Source: JBFWPF01 sp050250135
GTDB lineage: Bacteria; Chlamydiota; Chlamydiia; Chlamydiales; JAFEGQ01
Assembly (NCBI GenBank): GCA_050250135.1
Contig: JBFWPF010000026.1
Location: forward strand, 1 to 31,252
Length of the DNA: 31,252 bases
Direction of reading: 5' to 3'
Shown: positions 24,758-31,252 of the stretch, piece by piece
Layout of the letters: each line of letters opens with the position of its first letter
How positions within the stretch are numbered: the first letter of the stretch is position 1
Position numbers and translations under genes: made by a program
The notes under the pieces: model-generated
The model's database searches: none
Seen by the model: the letters and a program-made list of their open reading frames with translations, nothing else
What the model was told of the DNA's origin: nothing

Positions 24758-26146
24758 TTAAATGTAGTCGCCGTGGAGACCGATGGGGATCGGATGGGGG
24801 GCATAGGCCCGCCCGATCTCTTGAAAGGTCTCCCCATCGAGGACGAGGAGGAAGGAGCTCCCCCGATGAGAGTCGAGAATGACCGCGAGGACCACACCCT
24901 CATCTTCTCGAGTGGCGCCCGGTTTGGCCACAAAGACCGGCTCCCCGGGCTGGCACCCCTTCTCCGACCAGGTAACCACCTCTCCCGTTTCAACGTTCAG
25001 CTTGATCAAGGGGGGAGAGGCATCGGGAGAGGGGACCATCCGGTAGTCGGCTAGGTAGGCAAACTGGTAGGGCTTCCCATTGACCCGCTTTGCGATGCGG
25101 GGCATTTCGCAGGGGCGCTCCAGTATCATTGTGGAAGTGGCCTTCCCCTCGTGCAGGGTGACCCGCCTCACTCCTCGCTTTTCTCGGGAAGGGGGGCCGC
25201 CAAATAGGACAGTGGCATCGGGAAACGAGACGAGGTCGAGGTGGTAGGCCCCTTTCGCCTCATGGGCATTGATGTGATGGAAGGCAAAGTAGGGCTCCCC
25301 CTGTATCTCCCCCTTTAGCTCTCCCGTTTGTCGGTCGATGATGAGGTAACGGGTTCCCCTCTCCGGCTCCCAACGGAAGGCCGTGATAAAGGGGGCGCCA
25401 CTCGCCGCCGTTTGAGGGTCGACAACGAGGGGAAACTGGGCCAAGATAAGGGCATGCTCAGTCAGCGCAAAGCTGTGCATGTAGGAGGGCTTGTCGACCG
25501 GGAGGGTGGCGAGCAGAACCCGTTCCTTTGCCCCCTTGGGGATTCGGTAGATTTGATAAACCGGAGAGGGGGTGAAGAGGATTTGGTAGTTGTAGAGATC
25601 GCCGGTATCGGGGTCGCGCTGAGGATGGGCCGACTCAAAACAATCCTCCTTGGGAAGGTGATCGGCATACTGGAGGAGGCCGAGGGTCTCCAGAGTCTGG
25701 AGATCGAACCGGACGGGAAGGGGGATCTCGGTCATCGCCACCGTTTCATTGGCGATCTGAGCGATGCTCACATTGGCATTCGGAATGAGTCGGGTATGAG
25801 CCTGTGCAAAAATCTTGCCGCAAGGATCGGTCGCAAAACCGTGAAAGCTGAGGCTCCCCTCTTTTAGAAAGGCCTCGTAGGGGGTTGTTCGAAGAAACCG
25901 ATTTCGGTAATCAACCCGACCATCTCGAAAGGAAAAGGCGTGCAACATGGCAAGCCCATCAAAGGGGTGGCCGACCGCCTCCTCTCCCTTTTCGAACAGG
26001 GCAGGGCCGTTCCGCACAAGGGTTCCCTCAAGGTAGGGGGGGATCACCCCCACCACCTCCAAACGAGTTAAGGGGCGCTCCTCTTCCAACTGGGGAAAAC
26101 CGGCAGAACTTAAGGTAAGCGCCATGGAAAGGATCCCAGTTAACAT
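24758..26146 (-). CDS. Carotenoid cleavage oxygenase family protein
   Basis: 462 aa from the ATG at 26146, which has GGAG 7 nt upstream; a TTG at 26206 would add 20 residues. Non-haem iron enzyme of the RPE65/BCO/CCD fold, a seven-bladed propeller that cleaves carotenoids or apocarotenoids. Visible marks: GTLVRNGPALF (about 41-51), HPFDGLAMLHAF (about 60-71) and the four iron-binding histidines in SAHP (H174), YMHSF (H224), FHHINAHE (about H290) and the C-terminal GLHGDY (H458). All four are present, so it should bind iron. A hydrophobic N-terminus (MLTGILSMALTLSSAG) could be a weak signal peptide. Unexpected in an obligate intracellular group; no carotenoid synthesis gene or rhodopsin is in the window, but the isoprenoid gene ispF is the divergent neighbour. 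Confidence 0.88.
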   Translation of the reverse strand: MLTGILSMALTLSSAGFPQLEEERPLTRLEVVGVIPPYLEGTLVRNGPALFEKGEEAVGHPFDGLAMLHAFSFRDGRVDYRNRFLRTTPYEAFLKEGSLSFHGFATDPCGKIFAQAHTRLIPNANVSIAQIANETVAMTEIPLPVRFDLQTLETLGLLQYADHLPKEDCFESAHPQRDPDTGDLYNYQILFTPSPVYQIYRIPKGAKERVLLATLPVDKPSYMHSFALTEHALILAQFPLVVDPQTAASGAPFITAFRWEPERGTRYLIIDRQTGELKGEIQGEPYFAFHHINAHEAKGAYHLDLVSFPDATVLFGGPPSREKRGVRRVTLHEGKATSTMILERPCEMPRIAKRVNGKPYQFAYLADYRMVPSPDASPPLIKLNVETGEVVTWSEKGCQPGEPVFVAKPGATREDEGVVLAVILDSHRGSSFLLVLDGETFQEIGRAYAPHPIPIGLHGDYI

Positions 26147-26261
26147 CGATTTCTCCGGTAGCGTCAAAGAGGATAGTTGATCGGACCGTTTTGATCTACC
26201 CACCAAATGGGAAGATGTGGCAAAATCAACTCCAGTCTGTAAGTAACTGTATGTGAGACAG

Positions 26262-26741
26262 ATGAGAATTCGAGTTGGGTTTGGCAGGGATATCCACCGC
26301 TTTTTGGCTCCCGAAGTTCGGAAGGGGTGCAGGATCGGCGGCGTTACCTTTGAAGGGGTGCCGGGTTTCCAGTCGAAGTCGGATGGGGATGTGGTCTACC
26401 ACGCTCTTTGCCATGCGATCACGTCGGTAAGTGGGATCCCCATCTTGGGGGGGCGGGCCAAAGAGCTTCTCGAGAAGGATGGGATTACCGACAGCTCGGT
26501 CTATGTCAGTGATGGGCTCAAGACTCTGGGGGAGGCCCACATCGCCCATGTGGCGATTAGCCTTGAGGCGATGCGTCCCCGCTTAGATGAGCGGATTGAA
26601 GAGGTAAGGGGCAATGTTGCCAAGGTGCTCGGTCTGCAGATCGACCAGGTAGGCATTACCGCGCACGATGGGCAGGGGCTCACCGATGTGGGCTGTGGAG
26701 CTGGTGTCCGGTGCTGTGTCGTGATAACGGTGGAGGGGTAG
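26262..26741 (+). CDS. ispF: 2-C-methyl-D-erythritol 2,4-cyclodiphosphate synthase
   Basis: 159 aa from the ATG at 26262 (a GTG at 26253 would add three residues). It forms the cyclic diphosphate in the MEP pathway to isoprenoids. The zinc ligands are in GRDIHRF (Asp and His near residues 10 and 12) and VVYHAL (His near 47). The region SKSDGDVVYHALCHAITSVSGIPILGG departs from the usual SDADVLLHAI...GDIGxHFPDTD and matches the chlamydial variant as I remember it from CT434. The C-terminal VGITAHDGQGLTDVGCGAGVRCCVVITVEG is typical. The stop TAG is followed at once by an ATG in a 9 bp sequence (ATGAATTTG) that is repeated at the antiporter start, showing that an element was inserted at this junction. 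Confidence 0.93.
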   Translation: MRIRVGFGRDIHRFLAPEVRKGCRIGGVTFEGVPGFQSKSDGDVVYHALCHAITSVSGIPILGGRAKELLEKDGITDSSVYVSDGLKTLGEAHIAHVAISLEAMRPRLDERIEEVRGNVAKVLGLQIDQVGITAHDGQGLTDVGCGAGVRCCVVITVEG

Positions 26742-26894
26742 ATGAATTTGTACACCCTTCAAAAGTTATGGCACCCTCCCCTTGCTGCATCGGCCATCTT
26801 GCTGAGCTCGCTCCTCACCCATAGCACGGAGGCTATGGGCCTTGTCGCGACCTCAACAATTTGGCTCGATTCGCTAAGAGGCTGCCTGCCCTAA
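26742..26894 (+). other. 50-codon chance ORF through the inserted element
   Basis: Starting at the left-hand copy of the target duplication (ATG at 26742), behind the original GGAGGGG ribosome site in the end of ispF, a frame stays open for 50 codons (MNLYTLQKLWHPP ... LRGCLP). It ends with TAA in the right terminal repeat, 16 nt before the antiporter ATG. The middle is hydrophobic. The second element copy has stops in this frame, so the peptide is not conserved and probably has no function of its own. It may still matter because a ribosome leaving ispF could translate it and deliver itself next to the antiporter start. Confidence 0.35.
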
Positions 26895-26910
26895 CTTTTG
26901 AAGGACGTAC
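26750..26910. mobile_element. MITE-like palindromic element, copy 1 (161 bp)
   Basis: Begins and ends with GTAC. The terminal inverted repeats run about 23 bp: the left end starts GTACACCCTTCAAAAGTTA and the right end ends TAACTTTTGAAGGACGTAC. Inside are an imperfect pair TTGCTGAG/CTCAACAA and a central hairpin CCCATAGC/GCTATGGG. It is flanked by a perfect direct repeat, ATGAATTT (8 bp; 9 bp if the shared G is counted) at 26742-26749 and 26911-26918, the hallmark of transposition. There is no transposase, so it is non-autonomous. It separates ispF from the antiporter gene; the antiporter ATG is the first three bases of the right duplication, and AAGGA in the right terminus gives a well-placed Shine-Dalgarno. 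Confidence 0.88.
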
Positions 26911-28659
26911 ATGAATTTGCCACTCGAAAATGTCTATGCAACGATCGCAGCCGTACTCCTGTTCGGTCTGCCGCTTGGCTATCTGGCAAAGAAGGTCCAC
27001 CTGCCATCGATTACCGGGAATATCGTCGCGGGGATGCTTCTGGGCCCGGTTTTAGGCGTAGTCGATCCCCGCATTCCGGCGGTGGAGGCTCAGCTGGAGC
27101 CGATCACCTCCCTTGCCCTTAGCCTGATCGCGATCAGCATCGGCTCCCACCTTAAGCTCACGATTTTGCGCAATGCGCTCCGCCGCATTCTCATCGTTGC
27201 CGGTATCGAAGTTCTGGTTCTTCCTCTGCTGGTTTCCGTCGTCATCTTTGTGGCGATGATGCTGGGAGGCTATTCGGGGGCGCAGCTATGGCACGTCGCC
27301 CTCTTTATGGGGATCCTCTCCATGGCAACAGCGCCGGCAACGGTGATCCACGTGGTGAAGGAGGCGCAGGCAAAAGGGGTGCTGGTCAAGACGCTGGTTG
27401 CCGTTGTGGTCTTCAATAACGCCGCCAACATCTTCCTCTTTGAGGTGGCCCGCCGGTGGGTCTTTGGGGGCTCTCACGGCCCTCTGGGGCCGATTTTCCA
27501 GCTGGTTGGCTCCATTGCCTTGGGCCTTGCGGTCGCTTTGATCCTCCTCTTTGCGTGGAGGGCTCTCCACTCAAAGCAGCGGATGATCACCCTCTCGTTT
27601 GGTGCGCTGATGATCCTCTACGGCTGCTCCCTTCAGCTCGACCTCTCGCCGGTGCTAGCGAACCTGACGCTGGGGATTGCGATCGCTAACCTCTCCGAGC
27701 GCAACCGCCTTCTCGACATTTTTGAGGACTTCGAGGAGATGCTCTACGCACTCTTTTTCACCCTGATGGGGACCCATGTCCACTTTGAACATGTGGGGAG
27801 TGTCGGGATCTTGGCCGCCCTCTACTTCTTCTGCCGAGTCGGGGGGAATTTGGCGACGGTGTGGATGAGTGGGCGCTGGGTCCGCCTTCCGGTCCGGGTC
27901 CGCCGCTACCTGGGCCTCTGCCTCACCCCGCAAGCGGGTATTACGGTCGGCTTGATCGCCACCCTCGAGGCGGCCCACCACAGCACCGCCATCTCTCAGT
28001 ATGTGATCCCGGCGGTCCTCTTGGCTGTGGCTTGCAGCGAGATCATTGGGCCGCCGATCGTTCGCCTTGCCCTTCGCCGCTCGGGTGAGGAGGGGCAGGC
28101 CCTTCCCCGCCTGATCGACTTTTTGCAAGAGGAGACGATCACCACCACCCTCCGCTCCACCCACCGGCAGGGGATCATCGAGGAGCTTGTCGACCTCCTC
28201 TACAAAACCCATCCTACGATCCGCAAACTCGATCGCAAAGGGCTTATCCACTCCCTCCTCGAGCGGGAGCAGATGGGGGGAACCGGGGTGGGCAATGGGA
28301 TTGCCATCCCCCATGCCCGGATTCTTTCGGGGAGCAAGATCATGGGAGTGATGGGGATCTTACGCGACGGGGTCGACTGGCAGGCCCGGGACGGCCGGCC
28401 GGTCCACATGGTGGTCCTCCTCGCCACCCCTCCCGGGCAGGAGCGGCGCCACCTCAAGGTGATCGCCACCATCACCCGCCTCTTCCGCCGCCGCAGTGTC
28501 GAGGAGCGGGGGATCCACCTCGCCCATACCCCCGCAGAGGTCTATGAGGCCCTCACCGATGGGGAGTTTGAGTCGCTCAACCAGGTGGTCGAGCAGGAGC
28601 TCGGCATCGATGTCGTCCAGGAGGTAGCCGAGAAGGCTATGCCGCTAGCGGCTCGATAG
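26911..28659 (+). CDS. CPA2-type cation/proton antiporter fused to PTS EIIA domain
   Basis: 582 aa. Residues about 8-385 are a twelve-helix Kef/NapA-like antiporter; residues about 405-550 are a fructose/Ntr-type EIIA domain with the phosphorylatable His468 in GNGIAIPHAR. At the helix that normally carries the ion-binding acidic pair, the sequence reads VVVFNNAANIF (N169/N170), so by eye the usual Asp is missing and the transported ion is uncertain. The EIIA part suggests control by phosphotransferase status. The start ATG is part of a target duplication made by the upstream element; before insertion it directly followed the ispF stop behind GGAGGGG. The stop lies in the left direct repeat of a second element copy. 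Confidence 0.87.
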   Translation: MNLPLENVYATIAAVLLFGLPLGYLAKKVHLPSITGNIVAGMLLGPVLGVVDPRIPAVEAQLEPITSLALSLIAISIGSHLKLTILRNALRRILIVAGIEVLVLPLLVSVVIFVAMMLGGYSGAQLWHVALFMGILSMATAPATVIHVVKEAQAKGVLVKTLVAVVVFNNAANIFLFEVARRWVFGGSHGPLGPIFQLVGSIALGLAVALILLFAWRALHSKQRMITLSFGALMILYGCSLQLDLSPVLANLTLGIAIANLSERNRLLDIFEDFEEMLYALFFTLMGTHVHFEHVGSVGILAALYFFCRVGGNLATVWMSGRWVRLPVRVRRYLGLCLTPQAGITVGLIATLEAAHHSTAISQYVIPAVLLAVACSEIIGPPIVRLALRRSGEEGQALPRLIDFLQEETITTTLRSTHRQGIIEELVDLLYKTHPTIRKLDRKGLIHSLLEREQMGGTGVGNGIAIPHARILSGSKIMGVMGILRDGVDWQARDGRPVHMVVLLATPPGQERRHLKVIATITRLFRRRSVEERGIHLAHTPAEVYEALTDGEFESLNQVVEQELGIDVVQEVAEKAMPLAAR

Positions 28660-28662
28660 GAC

Positions 28663-28824
28663 GTACGCCCTTAAAAAGTTATGGCGCCGCCCTCTTGCTG
28701 CATCGACCATCTTGTTGAGCTTGCTCGGACGCCCATAGCGCGGAGGCTATGGGCTTCGTCGCGATCTCAACAATCTGTCTCGATTCGCTAAGAGGCCGCC
28801 AGCCATAACTTTTTAAGGACGTAC
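28663..28824. mobile_element. MITE-like palindromic element, copy 2 (162 bp)
   Basis: Same family and same orientation as 26750-26910, with about 80% or more identity by eye and one internal 1-nt length difference. The terminal repeats are closer to perfect here: CTTAAAAAGTTATGG pairs with CCATAACTTTTTAAG over 15 bp. The inner pair TTGTTGAG/CTCAACAA is perfect, and the central hairpin is GCCCATAGC/GCTATGGGC. Flanks GATAGGAC (28655-28662) and GATAGGGG (28825-28832) match at six of eight positions, an aged 8 bp target duplication. It sits between two convergent genes: the antiporter stop TAG lies in the left duplication, and the opposing gene takes its last codons and TAA from the right terminus. 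Confidence 0.85.
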
Positions 28825-29700
28825 GATAGGGGTTCCCAAGTAGTGCCCTGCCCCTCCCGCGATCACGAAAGTGAGGATCGACGAGAGAAGGGGGGAGGGA
28901 GCTGGCAGGCCCAGCTTGGTCCAGAGCCAAAGGGAGACCGCCCCCACCGTGACCATGTGGGTGATCCGGATGTCGGCATTGAGGGCGCTTCGGACCCCTC
29001 CAAATAGAGCATTGGGCCCTTCACACCGCCCCTTTATTCTCCCGTTCCATTCCGCATCCTCCACAAACTTGGCCCCCACCCCAATCGCCGCTGCAAAGCC
29101 GCACAAGAGGCCAATGTTGCGGGCCCAGGGGTGGAGGGAGCTCATCACCCCCCAGAGGATCACCCAGCGGGCGGCAAAGCGGAGGTTGTTGACCAGGTGG
29201 TGGTGGCGCCGGTAGCTCTCCCTGCCCGCATGGACGCTGAGAAGGAGCCATCGGGCCGAGACCTGCACCACCTCGGGGTCATCCTCTTTGAACCCCTTGA
29301 TCTGCTCCCGCGCCGCCCTAACCGCCCCCGCCAGAGGAGACTCGTTTGGATCGATCCGGTCATACATCCTCTCCAAAACGGTCATCGCCGTTTCGGGGGC
29401 GAGCGAGATTCGCCCCATCCTCCTCAGGGTATTTTGGGCAAAGGAGGTCGCGTTGAGGAGTACCTCAGCCACCTGGTGCACCGCCTCTTGAGGAGAGGGC
29501 TCCTGCTTGTTCCCAAAGTGCTCCTCTTCGAAGGCATACCCCATGGTGAAGCAGCGATCGATCTCCTCGACGGGGGGGATGGCGGGGGTGATCTTGTCCC
29601 AAAGGGGCTGCACCCGCTCCGCTACCCAGTCGTAACCCTCCCGAAGCTGCTGGGCCCCATTGGGAAAATGTTCATTAAAATATTCAGCTGCTCGTTGCAT
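28813..29700 (-). CDS. Hypothetical membrane protein
   Basis: 295 aa from the ATG at 29700, which has an AGGAAGG site 5 nt upstream; the longer frame to 29754 is less likely. I do not recognise the family. The N-terminal two thirds are helical, charged and cytoplasm-like. The C-terminal part has hydrophobic segments at about 188-215 (ARWVILWGVMSSL...IGLLCGFAAAIGVGAKF), 250-262 (VTVGAVSLWLW) and 270-292 (SPLLSSILTFVIAGGAGHYLG). The last residues VRP and the stop come from the inserted element; without it the frame would continue as EPLAA and stop inside the antiporter 3' end. It is divergent from another unknown membrane protein and could be a host-interaction protein, but nothing in the sequence proves that. 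Confidence 0.7.
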   Translation of the reverse strand: MQRAAEYFNEHFPNGAQQLREGYDWVAERVQPLWDKITPAIPPVEEIDRCFTMGYAFEEEHFGNKQEPSPQEAVHQVAEVLLNATSFAQNTLRRMGRISLAPETAMTVLERMYDRIDPNESPLAGAVRAAREQIKGFKEDDPEVVQVSARWLLLSVHAGRESYRRHHHLVNNLRFAARWVILWGVMSSLHPWARNIGLLCGFAAAIGVGAKFVEDAEWNGRIKGRCEGPNALFGGVRSALNADIRITHMVTVGAVSLWLWTKLGLPAPSPLLSSILTFVIAGGAGHYLGTPIVRP

Positions 29701-29817
29701 AAGTCCCTTCCTAGAAAAAAAACTAGACCTCCGCCAATTCTCGGTCAAGTGCAAATTTTCTGGCTATCAGCGGAAGAAATCGGTATAACCTCTAAGAAAA
29801 TATAGGGATTTATTGAG
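29701..29817. promoter_or_regulatory. Divergent promoter region between two unknown membrane genes
   Basis: 117 bp, the most AT-rich intergenic stretch here. Leftward candidate: TTGACC (29748-29743) with 17 nt spacing to TAGTTT (29725-29720). Rightward candidate -10: TATAAC (29784-29789), with no good -35. The short palindrome CTAG-A8-CTAG (29711-29726) overlaps the leftward -10 and could bind a regulator. Assignments are by eye only. Confidence 0.35.
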
Positions 29818-31146
29818 ATGACAGAATTGCTTCACGGGGTTTGGAATTGTTATCCTCTCGAGGAAGCGAGGGAGCTGGAGGGTACCATCCGTCAAGGGGA
29901 GTCGGGGTGGGCGGTCCTCTACCAAATGACGGCGATCTATAGCGCTATAGAGTTGATTGGGGAGATCGGGGTTCAGATAGCCCTTTTTGGCAAAGCCTCA
30001 CAATGGGTGAAGATTCCCGTCGCTCTATCGCCTGCCCTCCTCTATTACCTCAGATCGAATGCTGCAGCAGAGAAGAATGGCAGGCAAAATGGGGTGCTAA
30101 CCGGGATCCACGATGGCCTTTTTTCAGCTTGTGGGGTGGTCTGCGCCCTCCATGGGGTCGTCTCGATTTGGACAGGACAGGCCTCCCGAGGGGGAGCAGA
30201 GCTAGCGGTTTTAGGGTATGGCTACTTTAGAACCTATCTCCCCAGAGAGGGGCGGGCTGGTGTCGACTTAACCCTCTTTGCGCTCACGAATCTCGCCCGT
30301 CTCTATCTCGGCCAGTGGAACCATCGCCTTCTGGCCCTCTTCGCCATTATTCTCCGTTTGCCCATAGGCAGTGAGAAAGGGGAGTCGGTGCGGCCTCTCC
30401 CTACCCCTATCGATCCCTCCAGCTTACCAGAGGTTTCCGATCTTGAGATTCAGCCTTGGCACATGCAGGCCTATCGAGACACCCCCGTCCCCCCTCCACC
30501 CACGGTCGACTTTTCTACATTCGCTACCCTATTTGAGGGCGTTGATTTCGAAAAGCAGGCTATGCAGAAGGTCGTGGCGAAAGCCCTTTCGCAGGATCTC
30601 CGTTGGAAAAAACGTCCCGACAAAGGGGATTCACGGGCCTACCTCAAGGAGGGGATAGAAAAGCTGATTAATGCCTTCAAGACCGAGACGATGGAGGTAG
30701 GTGATCTGACCAGCTTTGCTCTCATTAAAGCCAAGGCGGCCCATGTTTTGGTGCGGTTGGGTGAGCTCGAGCCTGAGGACCGCACGTTGCCCTTGATCGA
30801 GCTAGCTATCGGGGCCCACTACTGTGCGTCGGGGGTGAATCGGGAGGTCCACTGGGCCTATGAGGAGCTGTGCGTTCTTGCGCCCGACGATCTGTTCCAG
30901 CAGATCAATCGGGTGCTGGCTCGGAGGCGGCAAGCGCTATTCGATGGCTTTCTTACCCTGTTGGGAGAGAATCAGCTCTCCGTTATGCAGCCCCTCTATC
31001 AAGCTACCGACGACCACTGGCACAACGTCGTTGCGAGCCTTTTGCAGAGGAACTTTGGGCTGCCCAATCAGGAGGTGGTGAAAGAGGATCATCTGGCCCA
31101 GCGCGATTTGTCTAGAAAGGTCCTTGGGCAGGGCGTCGGACATTAG
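29818..31146 (+). CDS. Hypothetical multi-pass membrane protein with C-terminal helical domain
   Basis: 442 aa, family not recognised. Residues about 32-195 contain five to six hydrophobic segments, among them AIYSAIELIGEIGVQIALFG, VKIPVALSPALLYYL, GLFSACGVVCALHGVVSIW and LLALFAIILRLPIG. Then a proline-rich linker (about 205-240, with DTPVPPPPTVDF) leads to a soluble, mainly helical region (about 240-442) that looks like repeated helix pairs. No catalytic motif. The arrangement of hydrophobic lobe plus soluble tail is compatible with a secreted inclusion-membrane type protein, but this is only an analogy. No clear Shine-Dalgarno precedes the ATG. It pairs divergently with the other unknown membrane gene. 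Confidence 0.7.
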   Translation: MTELLHGVWNCYPLEEARELEGTIRQGESGWAVLYQMTAIYSAIELIGEIGVQIALFGKASQWVKIPVALSPALLYYLRSNAAAEKNGRQNGVLTGIHDGLFSACGVVCALHGVVSIWTGQASRGGAELAVLGYGYFRTYLPREGRAGVDLTLFALTNLARLYLGQWNHRLLALFAIILRLPIGSEKGESVRPLPTPIDPSSLPEVSDLEIQPWHMQAYRDTPVPPPPTVDFSTFATLFEGVDFEKQAMQKVVAKALSQDLRWKKRPDKGDSRAYLKEGIEKLINAFKTETMEVGDLTSFALIKAKAAHVLVRLGELEPEDRTLPLIELAIGAHYCASGVNREVHWAYEELCVLAPDDLFQQINRVLARRRQALFDGFLTLLGENQLSVMQPLYQATDDHWHNVVASLLQRNFGLPNQEVVKEDHLAQRDLSRKVLGQGVGH

Positions 31147-31210
31147 AAAAACTCTTTTAAAATAATTTGCTTGGCCTTCATGATTGTGTTCCCCAACAAG
31201 GAGGACGCAA

Positions 31211-31252
31211 ATGCCTAAGCTCAAACCAACTTCAAAGCATATTCAAATACGC
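31211..31252 (+). CDS. Start of an unidentified gene, cut by window end
   Basis: A strong Shine-Dalgarno (AAGGAGGAC at 31198-31206) stands 4-6 nt before an ATG that opens 14 codons to the end of the window: MPKLKPTSKHIQIR. The N-terminus is basic and polar, with no signal peptide. Too short to identify. The 64 bp before it is AT-rich (TTTTAAAATAATTTG at about 31156) and could hold its promoter. Confidence 0.55.
   Translation, partial: MPKLKPTSKHIQIR

Noticed and set aside
24709..24993. 95-residue N-terminal extension of MurA
   Set aside because: Arg/Ser-rich and antisense-like within the carotenoid oxygenase gene; MurA homology begins right after the ATG at 24708, so the extension is not coding.
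1..31252. tRNA, rRNA or riboswitch genes
   Set aside because: Intergenic spaces were read on both strands for T-loop sequences and conserved riboswitch cores; none was convincing.

Overview
The window is a GC-rich bacterial chromosome segment, densely packed with mostly housekeeping genes. Gene content and order point to the phylum Chlamydiota, in an environmental lineage rather than classical Chlamydia. The main reasons are a CT538-like DUF2709 gene next to tsaE and a dnaQ-type gene, an rho-coaE-polA / sppA(sohB) block resembling the one I remember from C. trachomatis, and an IspF with the divergent chlamydial pattern (SDGDV...ILGG). Species cannot be given from the sequence alone.

Layout. 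(1) 1-1868: a 5'-truncated IS5-type transposase remnant and two genes of unknown function. (2) 1869-14760, all on the minus strand and read right to left: argS, sppA, xfp, ackA, glgP, polA, coaE, rho, then the unknown membrane-anchored gene. The phosphoketolase-acetate kinase-glucan phosphorylase trio (xfp-ackA-glgP) sits as a carbon-metabolism cassette between sppA and polA. (3) 14825-17295, plus strand: DUF2709, tsaE, engB, dnaQ-like exonuclease, with every junction overlapping. (4) A ZIP-type transporter (minus) diverges from pgk (plus). (5) 19382-20924: a DUF234-type AAA ATPase/nuclease, probably transferred, whose start codon lies inside a duplicated palindrome. (6) 20948-26146, minus strand: carotenoid oxygenase, murA, an MscS channel, a DedA protein and pgsA. 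(7) 26262-31252: ispF, a CPA2 antiporter fused to a PTS EIIA domain, two divergent membrane proteins of unknown function, and the start of one more gene.

The most interesting signals are non-coding. Two copies (161 and 162 bp) of a MITE-like palindromic element flank the antiporter gene. Copy 1 is bounded by a perfect 8-9 bp direct repeat that contains the antiporter's own ATG, so the insertion site can be reconstructed: it split a tight ispF stop / antiporter start junction, regenerated the start codon, and its terminal repeat now supplies a Shine-Dalgarno sequence. Copy 2 has an imperfect 8 bp direct repeat and supplies the last codons and stop of the convergent gene. A third, unrelated 160 bp inverted-repeat region lies between rho and its downstream gene. 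Removing it with one copy of a 4 bp direct repeat restores an ATGA stop/start overlap. In addition, the phosphoketolase Shine-Dalgarno sequence is locked in a perfect 14 bp AT-rich hairpin, a candidate RNA thermometer or translational switch.
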